Assembly: GCA_002049495.1 (NCBI GenBank)
Contig: LLYS01000002.1
Span: 62,001 to 126,000, forward strand
Length of the DNA stretch: 64,000 nt
Origin: Epsilonproteobacteria bacterium tcs-49
GTDB taxonomy: Bacteria > Campylobacterota > Campylobacteria > Campylobacterales > Sulfurovaceae
Reading direction: 5' to 3'
In this document: in pieces, positions 26,907 through 35,546 of the stretch
Layout of the letters: each line of letters begins with the position of its first letter
Numbering within the stretch: position 1 is the first letter of the stretch
The notes under the pieces: generated by a model
Databases searched by the model: none
What the model saw: the letters and a program-made list of their open reading frames with translations, nothing else
What the model was told of the DNA's origin: nothing
Translations under genes and position numbers: made by a program

Positions 26907-28499
26907 ATTTTATCAACGGTTAATATTACGCAACGTTACGGAAAACGTGTACTGTTTGACAAGATCAATATTACGCTCGATCCGGGCAAGCGCTACGGAC
27001 TTATCGGTGCCAACGGTGCGGGGAAGAGTACCTTTTTAAAGATTTTGTCGGGTCAGCTTGAACCCAGCGAGGGCGAAGTACAGCTCCAGCCCGGGGTGAA
27101 GCTCGGCGTCCTGGGACAAAACCAGTTTGAATTTGAGCAAAACACCCTTATCGAAACGGTTATGATGGGCAACAAGCGCTTTTACGACGCTTACAGCGAA
27201 AAGCAAAAGCTCTATATGGAGGGCGACTTTGAAAGCGATGAGGTCAACAACCGCTTGGCGGAGTTGGAGATGGTGTGCGCCGAAGAGGATCCCACCTACG
27301 AAGCGGAGGTCAAGATCGAAAAGCTGCTCAGTGCTCTGGGCTTTGACGTCGGTGTCCACAACAACCTCATGAGTTCGCTTACCGGCGGCGACAAGTTTAA
27401 GGTTCTGCTGGCACAGGTGCTTTTCCCAAAACCCGATATTTTGCTGCTGGACGAGCCCACGAACAACCTGGATATGGACACCATCGCGTGGCTGGAGGAG
27501 GAGCTTAAGCGCCACGAGGGGACACTGGTGGTGATTTCGCACGATAGACACTTCCTCAACAACGTCGTTACGCATATTCTGGATCTGGATTTTCAAAATA
27601 TCCGTGAATTCACGGGCAATTACGACGATTGGTATATCGCCGCGACGGTGATCCAGCGGCAAAAGGAGGCGGATAAAGCCAAAGCCGAAGACAAGAAAAA
27701 GGATCTGCAGCGCTTTATCGAACGCTTCAGCGCCAACGCAAGCAAAGCCAAACAGGCGACCAGCCGCCAAAAGCAGCTTGAGCAGCTGGACGTGGGAGAG
27801 ATCGAAACCTCCAGCCGCCGTGACCCGAGCATCGTGTTTAAACCCAACCGCGAGATCGGTTCGGAGGTGCTGGATCTGGAGGGTGTTTCCAAAAGCTACG
27901 GCGAACATACCGTGTTTGAAAATCTCGATCTCAAGATCAAACCCGGCGACAAGATCGCGCTGATCGGGACCAACGGGGTGGGTAAAACCACGCTGCTTGA
28001 GCTGATGATGGAAAATCTGCAGCCAGACGGCGGTACGGTAAAGTGGGGACAGACGGTACATCCAAGCTACTTTCCTCAAAATACCACCGATATCATCACC
28101 GGCGATATGAAGCTGTATGATTGGCTGCAAAGCATCGACGCCAAGTGGCATATCGACGAGATCCGCAAATGCCTGGGACGGATGCTGTTCAGCGGCGAAG
28201 AGCAGGAGAAAAGCGTCAAAGATATCAGCGGGGGCGAAAAGCATAGGATGATGCTTTCGAAGATGATGATGGAAAGCGCGAACTTCCTCATGCTGGACGA
28301 GCCGGACAACCACCTGGACCTTGAAGCGATCATCGCCCTGGGCGAAGCGCTGTATAACTATCCGGGCAACGTGATCTGCGTTTCCCACGACCGGGAGCTT
28401 ATCGACGCCTTTGCCAACCGTATCATCGATATCAAACCCGACGGGCAGATTATCGATTTTGAGGGCAACTACGAAGAGTACGTGGCGTCAAAATCCTAG
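26907..28499 (+). CDS. ABC-F family ATPase (YbiT-like) with ATT start codon
   Basis: Soluble tandem ABC ATPase of the ABC-F type, 530 residues, acting on the ribosome. Both nucleotide domains are complete: Walker A GANGAGKST and GTNGVGKTT, signatures SLTGGDKFK and DISGGEKHR, Walker B ILLLDEPTNNLD and LMLDEPDNHLD. The inter-domain linker contains ANASKAKQATSRQKQL, as in YbiT. The reading frame before the first Walker A has no ATG, GTG or TTG: a stop at 26886-26888 limits it, and AAGGAG (26896-26901) stands five bases before ATT 26907, followed by LSTVNIT-like residues matching the start of YbiT. ATT is thus the apparent start; a single-base error for ATG is the alternative. Starting at TTG 27045 would delete Walker A. 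Confidence 0.9.
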   Translation: MLSTVNITQRYGKRVLFDKINITLDPGKRYGLIGANGAGKSTFLKILSGQLEPSEGEVQLQPGVKLGVLGQNQFEFEQNTLIETVMMGNKRFYDAYSEKQKLYMEGDFESDEVNNRLAELEMVCAEEDPTYEAEVKIEKLLSALGFDVGVHNNLMSSLTGGDKFKVLLAQVLFPKPDILLLDEPTNNLDMDTIAWLEEELKRHEGTLVVISHDRHFLNNVVTHILDLDFQNIREFTGNYDDWYIAATVIQRQKEADKAKAEDKKKDLQRFIERFSANASKAKQATSRQKQLEQLDVGEIETSSRRDPSIVFKPNREIGSEVLDLEGVSKSYGEHTVFENLDLKIKPGDKIALIGTNGVGKTTLLELMMENLQPDGGTVKWGQTVHPSYFPQNTTDIITGDMKLYDWLQSIDAKWHIDEIRKCLGRMLFSGEEQEKSVKDISGGEKHRMMLSKMMMESANFLMLDEPDNHLDLEAIIALGEALYNYPGNVICVSHDRELIDAFANRIIDIKPDGQIIDFEGNYEEYVASKS

Positions 28500-28564
28500 G
28501 ACAAAACGGTTTGTAATGCAAAATTAGGTACAATTTAAAAAATTTATGTAATACGGGGGAGCGT

Positions 28565-29344
28565 GTGCGTTGTATCTGGGTATCTTTACTGCTTTGCAAC
28601 TGTCTGTTTGCCGCAAGCTCCGATTTGGACGCTTTCGTGCTTGACGGGACGAAAAAATCGGAGCTGCACAACGGGGATGCTTTGATGCAAAGCTTCGACG
28701 CGGAGTTCTCCGAACCCGAGGAGGACTTTGATCCGCTGCAAGGCTACAACGAAGTGATGACGCAGATTAACGACAGGATCTACGTGTATGCGTTCAACCC
28801 CCTCGCACGGACGTATAAAAAGGTGATGCCCAAAAGGGTGCGCGGTTTTGTGAACAACTTTTTTCACAATATCTATTTCCCCATCCGTTTTACCAACAAC
28901 GCTTTTCAGGGCAAAGCGCAAAACTGCGTGGAGGAAACGGGGCGTTTTTTCCTCAATACCACCCTCGGTCTGGGCGGTTTGTTTGATCCCGCTTCCAACG
29001 AGGGGCTTATACGCCACGACGAGGATTTCGGGCAGACGCTGGGATATTACGGCGTGGGAAGCGGTTTCCACATCGTTTTGCCCGTACTGGGGCCGAGTAA
29101 TCTGCGCGATTTCAGCGCCTCCTTTGTCGACGGCGTCCTATCGCCGATCGGCACCAACGACGATTTGAACTACCGTATCCCCGAAAGCGACAGGGCTTCC
29201 GGGGCGTGGCAGGGTGCGAAGGCGTTGAGTGATTACTCCTACTACGTGGATGATTATGAAAAGATGAAAAAAGAAGCGATAGACCTGTACCATTTTTATA
29301 AAAACGTTTATGAACAAAGAAGAGAGCGGCTGATCGCCGAGTAA
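28565..29344 (+). CDS. mlaA: MlaA/VacJ-family outer-membrane lipid transport protein
   Basis: 259 residues with a signal peptide (about 1-17). MlaA removes phospholipids from the outer leaflet of the outer membrane. Features are DPLQGYNEVMTQIND, VYAFNPLARTYKKVMP, NNFFHNIYFPIRFTNN, and GLGGLFDPAS and GYYGVGSGFHIVLPVLGPS, all in MlaA order. The cysteines in LLLCNC do not make a good lipobox, so it may not be lipidated as in E. coli. The start is GTG 28565 after GGGGGAG. Followed by mlaC and an RND exporter. Confidence 0.94.
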   Translation: MRCIWVSLLLCNCLFAASSDLDAFVLDGTKKSELHNGDALMQSFDAEFSEPEEDFDPLQGYNEVMTQINDRIYVYAFNPLARTYKKVMPKRVRGFVNNFFHNIYFPIRFTNNAFQGKAQNCVEETGRFFLNTTLGLGGLFDPASNEGLIRHDEDFGQTLGYYGVGSGFHIVLPVLGPSNLRDFSASFVDGVLSPIGTNDDLNYRIPESDRASGAWQGAKALSDYSYYVDDYEKMKKEAIDLYHFYKNVYEQRRERLIAE

Positions 29345-29353
29345 GGGGAGAAG

Positions 29354-29932
29354 ATGACGGGCATTGTACGAGTAGCGGTTTTGACGGTTGCGGCGGCGGT
29401 GGGGCTTTTTGCCATTGAAGCGGAGAAGATCAAACCAACCATGCGGGAAAATATCGACCGGGCGTTGGAACTTTTGAAAAAGGAGCAGCTCGATACCAAA
29501 CAGCAGGCGACAAAGATTTATGCGATGTTTGACGGGATGTTTGATTACTCCCTGATGGCGCGGCTGAGCCTGGGCAAGCACTGGAGCCGTTTAACCCCCG
29601 AACAGCAGGAAATATTTACCGAAAAGTTCGTGGCCAAGTTGAAAAAATCCTATATGGATGAACTTAGCTCCTACAGCGGAGAGAAGATCGAGTTGAAAGA
29701 TATGGAGCAAAATAAAAGCCGGCTCCACCTGCTGACGCATATCGTCGCCGAAAACGACGTTTATGAGATTACGTACAAATTTTACCGCGCGGGTGAAAAT
29801 GACTGGTATATCTACGATATCGATATCCTGGGCGTAAGCATCGTGCAAACGTATCGCAACCAGTTTTCCGGTTTGCTCGAAGAGGATTCCTTTGACAAAC
29901 TGCTTGCGCTTTTGGAAAAACACTCCATCTAA
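29354..29932 (+). CDS. mlaC: MlaC-family periplasmic phospholipid-binding protein
   Basis: 192 residues with a signal peptide (about 1-20). It belongs to the MlaC/Ttg2D family that shuttles phospholipids between the inner and outer membranes. The MFDYSLMARLSLGKHW, LTPEQQEIFTEKFVAKLKKSY and YKFYRAGENDWYIYDIDILGVSIVQTYRNQF segments are diagnostic. It starts nine bases after mlaA. The MlaFEDB ABC transporter that normally receives its cargo is not in this operon; an RND protein follows instead after three bases. Confidence 0.94.
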   Translation: MTGIVRVAVLTVAAAVGLFAIEAEKIKPTMRENIDRALELLKKEQLDTKQQATKIYAMFDGMFDYSLMARLSLGKHWSRLTPEQQEIFTEKFVAKLKKSYMDELSSYSGEKIELKDMEQNKSRLHLLTHIVAENDVYEITYKFYRAGENDWYIYDIDILGVSIVQTYRNQFSGLLEEDSFDKLLALLEKHSI

Positions 29933-29935
29933 CCG

Positions 29936-32401
29936 ATGCTACTGCGCTTTTATACCCGTTTTCTTTTCCGCTATCCCAAATGGCTGCTGGCTATGCTGGT
30001 GCTGTTTTTGGCTTTTGCGGGATACTACTCCACCAAGCTTGAGATCGACGCTTCCTCCAATACGCTGCTGCTGGAGGGAGATAAAGATTTGGCGTTTACT
30101 AGGCAGATAAGTAAGCGCTACGGCGGTTCAAACTTCCTGCTGGTTGCTTTTACCCCCAAGCAAAGCTTGCTGGATACGAAAACGCTGCAAACGATTAAAT
30201 CCCTCAGCGACGAGCTGCGCAAACTTCCCGAAGTTACAAGTATCACCTCCATCCGAACCGTTCCGCTGCTGTTGAGTTCAGGCGGAGGGCTGAGCGGCTT
30301 GAGTGAGGGGATCGATACCCTGGCGACGGTGAAAAACCCCGATAAAGAGAAGATCAAAGAGGAGTTTTTGACCAATCCCCTCTATAAAGACGGTTTGGTC
30401 AGCAAAGATTTTCAAACCACGGCGATCATGGTGCACCTCAAAGATGATCCCAGACACCGCGAACTGGTGGAGCGCAGAAACGGGTTGCAGGAGCGGTTGG
30501 AAAACGGAGCGAACGGCGAAGTGAGCGAGGAGCTTGCGAAGGTAGAACAGGAGCTAAAGATCCACCGGGATAAGCGGCGCGAAATCGACAGCCGCAACAT
30601 CGAGCAGGTACGGGCGATTCTAAGCGCTTACGAAGATGAGGGGCAGCTGTTTCTCGGGGGCGTGAATATGATCGCCAATGATATCATCGGCTTTATCAAA
30701 GATGATCTGCGCATCTACGGCTCCATTCTGGCGCTGCTTTTAGTGACGATCCTGTGGCTCGTGTTCAGGCAGTGGCAGTGGGTGGCGATGCCCGTGGTCA
30801 TCTGTATCGCCGCAGTGATCGCCGCAACGGGGAGTCTGGGCTTTTTCGGCTGGGAAGTGACGGTGATCTCATCAAATTTCATCTCCTTGCAGCTGATCAT
30901 CACCATCTCCCTGGTGCTGCACCTGATCGTACGCTACCGCGAACTGCAGCGCCGCTATCCAGGAGCCGATAAACATAAACTGATCCTCGTAGCGACCCTT
31001 TCAAAGATCAAACCCTCCTTTTTCGCCATCATCACCACCGTCGCGGGCTTTGGGTCGCTGATCTTTTCCAAGATCCAACCCGTGATCGGTTTGGGGCTGA
31101 TGATGAGCGTGGCGATTACGCTCTCACTGATTCTGGTATTTCTACTCTTTCCCGCGCTGTTGGTGCTGGGGCGCAAAATCCCCCCTCCCCATGCCGCGGC
31201 GGCAAAACGTGAAGTGATGACCAAAGTCGCCGCCCAGGCGCAAAAACGAAAGCATATGATCTTTGCCGTGAGCATCGCAGCCCTTGTGTTCAGCGCCAGC
31301 GGGGCGAGCCGATTGATCGTGGAGAACAGTTTTATCGGGTATTTCAAAGAAAGCACCGAAATCTACCAAGGGATGGAGATCATCGACGAGAAGCTCGGCG
31401 GTACCACGCCGCTGGACGTGATCGTGCGCTTCAAAGAGGCGCCAAAGCCCGAGCCAAAACCCGCGCAGGATGACTTCTTTGCCAGCTTTGAATCGGAGTT
31501 TGCCCGGGAAAGCCAGAGCGAAGAGTACTGGTTTACGCAGCAGCGGATGAAAGCGATCGAAAAGATCCACGACTACTTGACAAGCATAGACGCCCTTGGC
31601 GACGTGCAGTCGCTGGGTACACTTTTGAAGGTGGGGCGAAAGCTCAACGGCGGAAAGGATCTGGACAGTTTTCAGTTGGCTTTGATGTATAAGGAGTTGC
31701 CCAAAGAGTATAAAAAAACGATTCTCGATCCCTATATCAGTATCGAACACAACGAGGTGCGCTTTGCGATCCGGGTGATCGATTCCACGGAGGGGCTGCG
31801 TAGAAACGCGCTGCTAAAGCGCATCAAAACCGACCTGGAGCAGATGGAGCTTGAAGCGGTGCAAAGCGTGCGGCTTTCCAATTTGATGGTGCTGTATAAC
31901 AATATGCTCCAGTCGCTGTTTCATTCTCAGATTTTGACGCTGGGGTTGGTGGCGCTGGTGCTGTTTACCATGTTTATGGTGCTGTTTCGCTCCTTCACCC
32001 TTTCCTTCATCGCCCTTTCGATCAACATCGTACCCATCACCGTGGTGTTTGGGATCATGGGCTGGGCGGGGATACCGCTGGATATCATGACCATCACCAT
32101 CGCCGCGATCAGTATCGGCATCGGCGTGGATGATACGATCCACTATATCGACCGCTACCGCATCGAGTACAAAAAAGACGGCGACTATCTGGGGGCGATG
32201 TATCGCTCCCACGAAAGTGTGGGCTACGCCATGTACTATACGACGTTGACGGTGATGGTGGGCTTTTCGATCCTGCTGTTTTCGAATTTCATCCCCACCA
32301 TCTACTTCGGGTTGCTGACCGTGCTGGTGATGGCGCTGCTGCTAAGCTCGGCACTGCTGCTGCTGCCGCGGATGCTACTGAGTATGCGCCCTGCGCTATG
32401 A
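29936..32401 (+). CDS. RND/MMPL superfamily exporter
   Basis: 821 residues. A membrane helix (about 13-30) is followed by a periplasmic domain (about 31-255, with a charged coiled coil near 165-220), a block of five helices (about 260-410), a second periplasmic domain (about 450-650) and five more helices (about 660-815). This is the RND plan, with the GxxD-containing helix IGIGVDDTIHYIDRY. The closest recognised type is the MMPL/HpnN group, which moves hydrophobic lipids. Being in one operon with mlaA and mlaC suggests a role in outer-membrane lipid traffic; the direction of transport is unknown. Confidence 0.9.
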   Translation: MLLRFYTRFLFRYPKWLLAMLVLFLAFAGYYSTKLEIDASSNTLLLEGDKDLAFTRQISKRYGGSNFLLVAFTPKQSLLDTKTLQTIKSLSDELRKLPEVTSITSIRTVPLLLSSGGGLSGLSEGIDTLATVKNPDKEKIKEEFLTNPLYKDGLVSKDFQTTAIMVHLKDDPRHRELVERRNGLQERLENGANGEVSEELAKVEQELKIHRDKRREIDSRNIEQVRAILSAYEDEGQLFLGGVNMIANDIIGFIKDDLRIYGSILALLLVTILWLVFRQWQWVAMPVVICIAAVIAATGSLGFFGWEVTVISSNFISLQLIITISLVLHLIVRYRELQRRYPGADKHKLILVATLSKIKPSFFAIITTVAGFGSLIFSKIQPVIGLGLMMSVAITLSLILVFLLFPALLVLGRKIPPPHAAAAKREVMTKVAAQAQKRKHMIFAVSIAALVFSASGASRLIVENSFIGYFKESTEIYQGMEIIDEKLGGTTPLDVIVRFKEAPKPEPKPAQDDFFASFESEFARESQSEEYWFTQQRMKAIEKIHDYLTSIDALGDVQSLGTLLKVGRKLNGGKDLDSFQLALMYKELPKEYKKTILDPYISIEHNEVRFAIRVIDSTEGLRRNALLKRIKTDLEQMELEAVQSVRLSNLMVLYNNMLQSLFHSQILTLGLVALVLFTMFMVLFRSFTLSFIALSINIVPITVVFGIMGWAGIPLDIMTITIAAISIGIGVDDTIHYIDRYRIEYKKDGDYLGAMYRSHESVGYAMYYTTLTVMVGFSILLFSNFIPTIYFGLLTVLVMALLLSSALLLLPRMLLSMRPAL

Positions 32402-33530
32402 CCCGCTGCGGTAGGCGACAACGCGGTTGCGCCCCTGTTCTTTGGCTTCATACAGGGCTTTGTCGGCTTGCGCTATAAGCTCTTGCAAAGAGGGGCAAGA
32501 AGCGGTGTCATACTGGACGGTACCTATGCTGACACTCAGGCGAATAGGGGTGTCTTTGTAAAAAAAGATATGTTCACTGATAGCGGTTCTAAGCTTTTCA
32601 AGGAGATTTAAACCCTCCCTGAGCGTAGCGCCGTTGAGGGAGAGTAAAAACTCCTCTCCCCCGTAGCGGATGACCGAATCACTTTTTCGCAGATGTGATT
32701 GCAGGATTGAAGCGGTTTGTTCAAGCACCATATCACCCGCAAGGTGACCGTGCGTATCGTTTATCTTTTTAAAATAATCCAGATCGATCATGGCTATGCA
32801 AAAGGGCATATCGTATCCATCGGCGTAGTATTTGAGCTTTTGCAGAATTTTCTTCAGGCGCTTGCGGTTGGGAAGCCCGGTAAGCGAATCGGTTTCACTG
32901 GCGTGGATCAAATCCTTTTGGGTTACGAGCTGGTTGAGTTCGAAGTTGATATGCTGGGAGTGGCGCACCAAAAAGATATAATCCAGCAGCAGGGAGTGGT
33001 AATCCTCCTTTGCAAGCGCATCATACACGCTATGGGCGGTGCTGTGGATCTTGTTCGATCCAGAGCAGGTGTTCATTGACAAACTCTTCGGCGATGGAAT
33101 CTTTGAGCAGTTTTTGGATAACCTGCGTATCATACTCCAGCATCTGCTGCAGATAACCCAATGCGGACCCTTCGATAGCGTGGTCAAAGAACTGCTGGAT
33201 CTTCTCGACCAGCCAGAGGGTATCCTCTTGAACGGTCACCTGGGAGTAGATACTTTTAAGCAGGGTTTGAAAACTTTTGATATAGCGGCTGTAGGGCAGT
33301 CCCATCTCATAATGCATCTTTCCCAGCTTGGCAAAGCGCTGTAAAATCTCCTCTTTGCTTTCCTGCAGTGCCGCAGTAAAGTTGTCACACTGCTTTTGCT
33401 GCAACTCTTTCATATCCACTTTTTCAAAAAAGCGAAGCAGGTAGGGGTCATTTCGCAACTCCCGGTAAAAAAGTTCAAATGCACTGCTGATAAGATTGTG
33501 CAGCCGTTTTGTGCTTCCCGTCACTTCCAT
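32396..33530 (-). pseudogene. Globin-sensor-like diguanylate cyclase, broken by a single-base frameshift
   Basis: Two overlapping reading frames (33530-33030 and from about 33030 to 32396) are the halves of one protein. The first half (166 residues) contains KLGKMHYEMGLPYSRYIKSF, resembling the proximal-histidine helix of globin-coupled sensors (H73). The second half is a complete GGDEF domain with DSLTGLPNRKRLKKI, the I-site RKSD and the active site GGEEF. Total length is 1135 bases, i.e. 378 codons plus one base. Removing one G from the GGG at 33034-33036 (CCC on the coding strand) joins the halves across QH-RH-SVYDALAKEDYHS. ATG 33530 has AAAGGAG before it. It is either a natural null mutation or a sequence error; a +1 recoding event at CCA-TAG is less likely. 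Confidence 0.85.
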
Positions 33531-33566
33531 GCAACTCCTTTATAGCAACAGTATAGCATAGTGACA

Positions 33567-33596
33567 TTGAAGTGTGGTACAATTAAGAAATATAAT
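33567..33596 (+). promoter_or_regulatory. Candidate sigma-70 promoter for the PAS-GGDEF-EAL gene
   Basis: TTGAAG (33567-33572) and TATAAT (33591-33596) with an 18-base spacer, 28 bases before the start codon at 33624. It lies in the 93-base divergent region between the two c-di-GMP genes. Confidence 0.55.
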
Positions 33597-33623
33597 CTAC
33601 GGCAGCTTTGGGCAGGGGAGAAG

Positions 33624-35546
33624 ATGGACAAAATATCAAGCAGTAATAAAAGTGCCATATTGATTGCGGCAAGCTATTGCGTATTTGGTGTTTTGTGGAT
33701 CTTTTTATCTGATTATGCGGTAGAAACGCTCGCTCAGAGTACACACCAGCTCACAGTGCTGCAAACCTACAAGGGGTGGTTTTTTATCTTTGTCACCACC
33801 ATGCTGCTCTATTTGCTGAGTAAACGGCTTTTTCAAAGCGCCGATGATGAGGTGCAAGCCCACCGCAAAACGACCCAAAAGCTGCGGCGCAATACGGCAC
33901 TGCTTGATAGGATTATTAGCGCTTCCCCCGATGCGGTGTATATCAAAGATATGCAGGGACGTTATCTGCTGTTTAACGGCGGTGCGGAGCGGGTCACGGG
34001 TAAAAAGCGCTCCGAGGTGATCGGAAAAACGGACAATGAGGTCTTCAGCCCGGAAAATGCGCAAAAGATCCGGGCCAGGGATCGCGGGATTTTGAAAGAG
34101 GGCAAAGTGGTCAATGAGGAGGAGGAACTCTTCATCGAGGGCAAGAGGCGGTTTTTTTGGTTGACCAAAGGGCCCGTATACGATGAGCAGGGCGAACCCT
34201 TTGGACTCTTTGGGATCGCGAGGGAGATGACGCGGCAAAAGATGTATGAACAGACACTTGCCAAGGCGAAAGAGCGCTACTACAACCTGGCGCACTACGA
34301 CACGTTGACAAAGTTGCCAAACCGGCTGGATGTGCTTGAAGTGCTGCGAAAAAAGTGCGATGCGGGAGATCCCTTTGCTCTGTTTTTACTGGATCTGGAT
34401 GCTTTTAAAGTGATCAACGACTCCTACGGGCACCGCTTTGGGGATCTGTTGCTGGTACAGGTAGGGGATCTGCTGCAGCAGGTGTTCGGTACCGAAGAAA
34501 ACGTTTTTCGCATGGGCGGGGATGAGTTTGCGATGATCGTCAACAGCAGTGACCGGGTGCTGCTGCAAGAGCTCATCGACCGCTTTACGCAGCGGATGGA
34601 TCAGCCCGTGCAGATCGAAGAGGTGGATGTGTATATCACCGCAAGTATCGGGGTCGCGCTGTATGACGAGGATGCCAAGGACGTGGACGGGTTGCTGCAA
34701 AACAGCGACGCGGCGCTGAGCAACGCCAAAAAGATAGGGAAAAATACCTTCAGTTTTTACCGCTACAGTTTCACCGAAAGCGCGCAGCAGCACGCGCAAA
34801 TCGCCAGCCGTTTGAAAATGGCTTTGCAAAACGGCGAGTTGCAACTGCACTACCAGGGGCAGTACGATACGCAAACACGGCAGCCTGTGGGAGCGGAAGC
34901 TTTGATGCGCTGGAACCGGGAGGGAGAGACGGTCTCTCCGGGGGTGTTCATCCCCGTTGCCGAGGAGAGCGGTCTGATCCATGAATTGGGAATTTTCACG
35001 CTGTACGAAGGGTTTAGCACGGCGGCGACGCTGGCGCAGCGGGGGCGCTTGAGAGGCAAGATCGCCCTGAACGTTTCCGCGCGGCAGCTGGGGCACAGGG
35101 AGTTTGTCAAAACCATGGAGCGTATCGCGGACAATACGAAGTGCGACCCTGCCCATATCGAGCTTGAAATTACGGAAACCTCCATTTTAAATAATCCAAG
35201 GGTCACGACGGAGATACTGCACAGATTGCGCCAAAACGGCTACAGTATAGCGATGGATGATTTCGGGACGGGGTACTCCTCCCTCTCCTATCTCAAGGAT
35301 CTGCCCATCGACAAGCTCAAGATCGATCGCTCCTTTATCCAAAACATCCACACCGAACCCAAAAACCAGTCAATCGTTCGGACCATGCTCTATATGGCAA
35401 AGGAGCTTGGGATCGTGACCCTGGCAGAAGGGGTGGAGACCAAAGAGGAGTTGGAGTTTTTACGCGAGCAGGGCGTTGATATGATCCAGGGCTTTTACTA
35501 CCACAGACCCGCTCCCAAGGAGGCGTTGGAGCGCCTGTTTGCCTAA
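33624..35546 (+). CDS. PAS-GGDEF-EAL c-di-GMP synthase/phosphodiesterase
   Basis: 640 residues from ATG 33624 (GGGGAG before it). Two N-terminal membrane helices (about 11-29 and 51-66) enclose a short periplasmic loop. A PAS domain (about 88-205, SPDAVYIKDMQGRYLLFN) is followed by a GGDEF domain (about 212-370, active site GGDEF, no clear I-site) and an EAL domain (about 380-638). The EAL part keeps its catalytic set: EALMRW, NVSARQ, EITET, DDFGTGYSS, DKLKIDRSF, EGVET and QGFYY. Both making and breaking c-di-GMP are possible. It faces the frameshifted cyclase and ends overlapping the flavoprotein gene by four bases. Confidence 0.95.
   Translation: MDKISSSNKSAILIAASYCVFGVLWIFLSDYAVETLAQSTHQLTVLQTYKGWFFIFVTTMLLYLLSKRLFQSADDEVQAHRKTTQKLRRNTALLDRIISASPDAVYIKDMQGRYLLFNGGAERVTGKKRSEVIGKTDNEVFSPENAQKIRARDRGILKEGKVVNEEEELFIEGKRRFFWLTKGPVYDEQGEPFGLFGIAREMTRQKMYEQTLAKAKERYYNLAHYDTLTKLPNRLDVLEVLRKKCDAGDPFALFLLDLDAFKVINDSYGHRFGDLLLVQVGDLLQQVFGTEENVFRMGGDEFAMIVNSSDRVLLQELIDRFTQRMDQPVQIEEVDVYITASIGVALYDEDAKDVDGLLQNSDAALSNAKKIGKNTFSFYRYSFTESAQQHAQIASRLKMALQNGELQLHYQGQYDTQTRQPVGAEALMRWNREGETVSPGVFIPVAEESGLIHELGIFTLYEGFSTAATLAQRGRLRGKIALNVSARQLGHREFVKTMERIADNTKCDPAHIELEITETSILNNPRVTTEILHRLRQNGYSIAMDDFGTGYSSLSYLKDLPIDKLKIDRSFIQNIHTEPKNQSIVRTMLYMAKELGIVTLAEGVETKEELEFLREQGVDMIQGFYYHRPAPKEALERLFA

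Noticed and set aside
27036-28388. 450-codon minus-strand frame opposite the ABC-F gene
   Set aside because: Shadow of a well-defined ATPase gene; no coding features of its own.
33030-33060. Programmed +1 frameshifting at CCA-TAG in the cyclase gene
   Set aside because: No strong slippery codon or Shine-Dalgarno-like stimulator is seen just upstream, and re-pairing after the slip would be poor. A one-base indel explains the sequence more simply.
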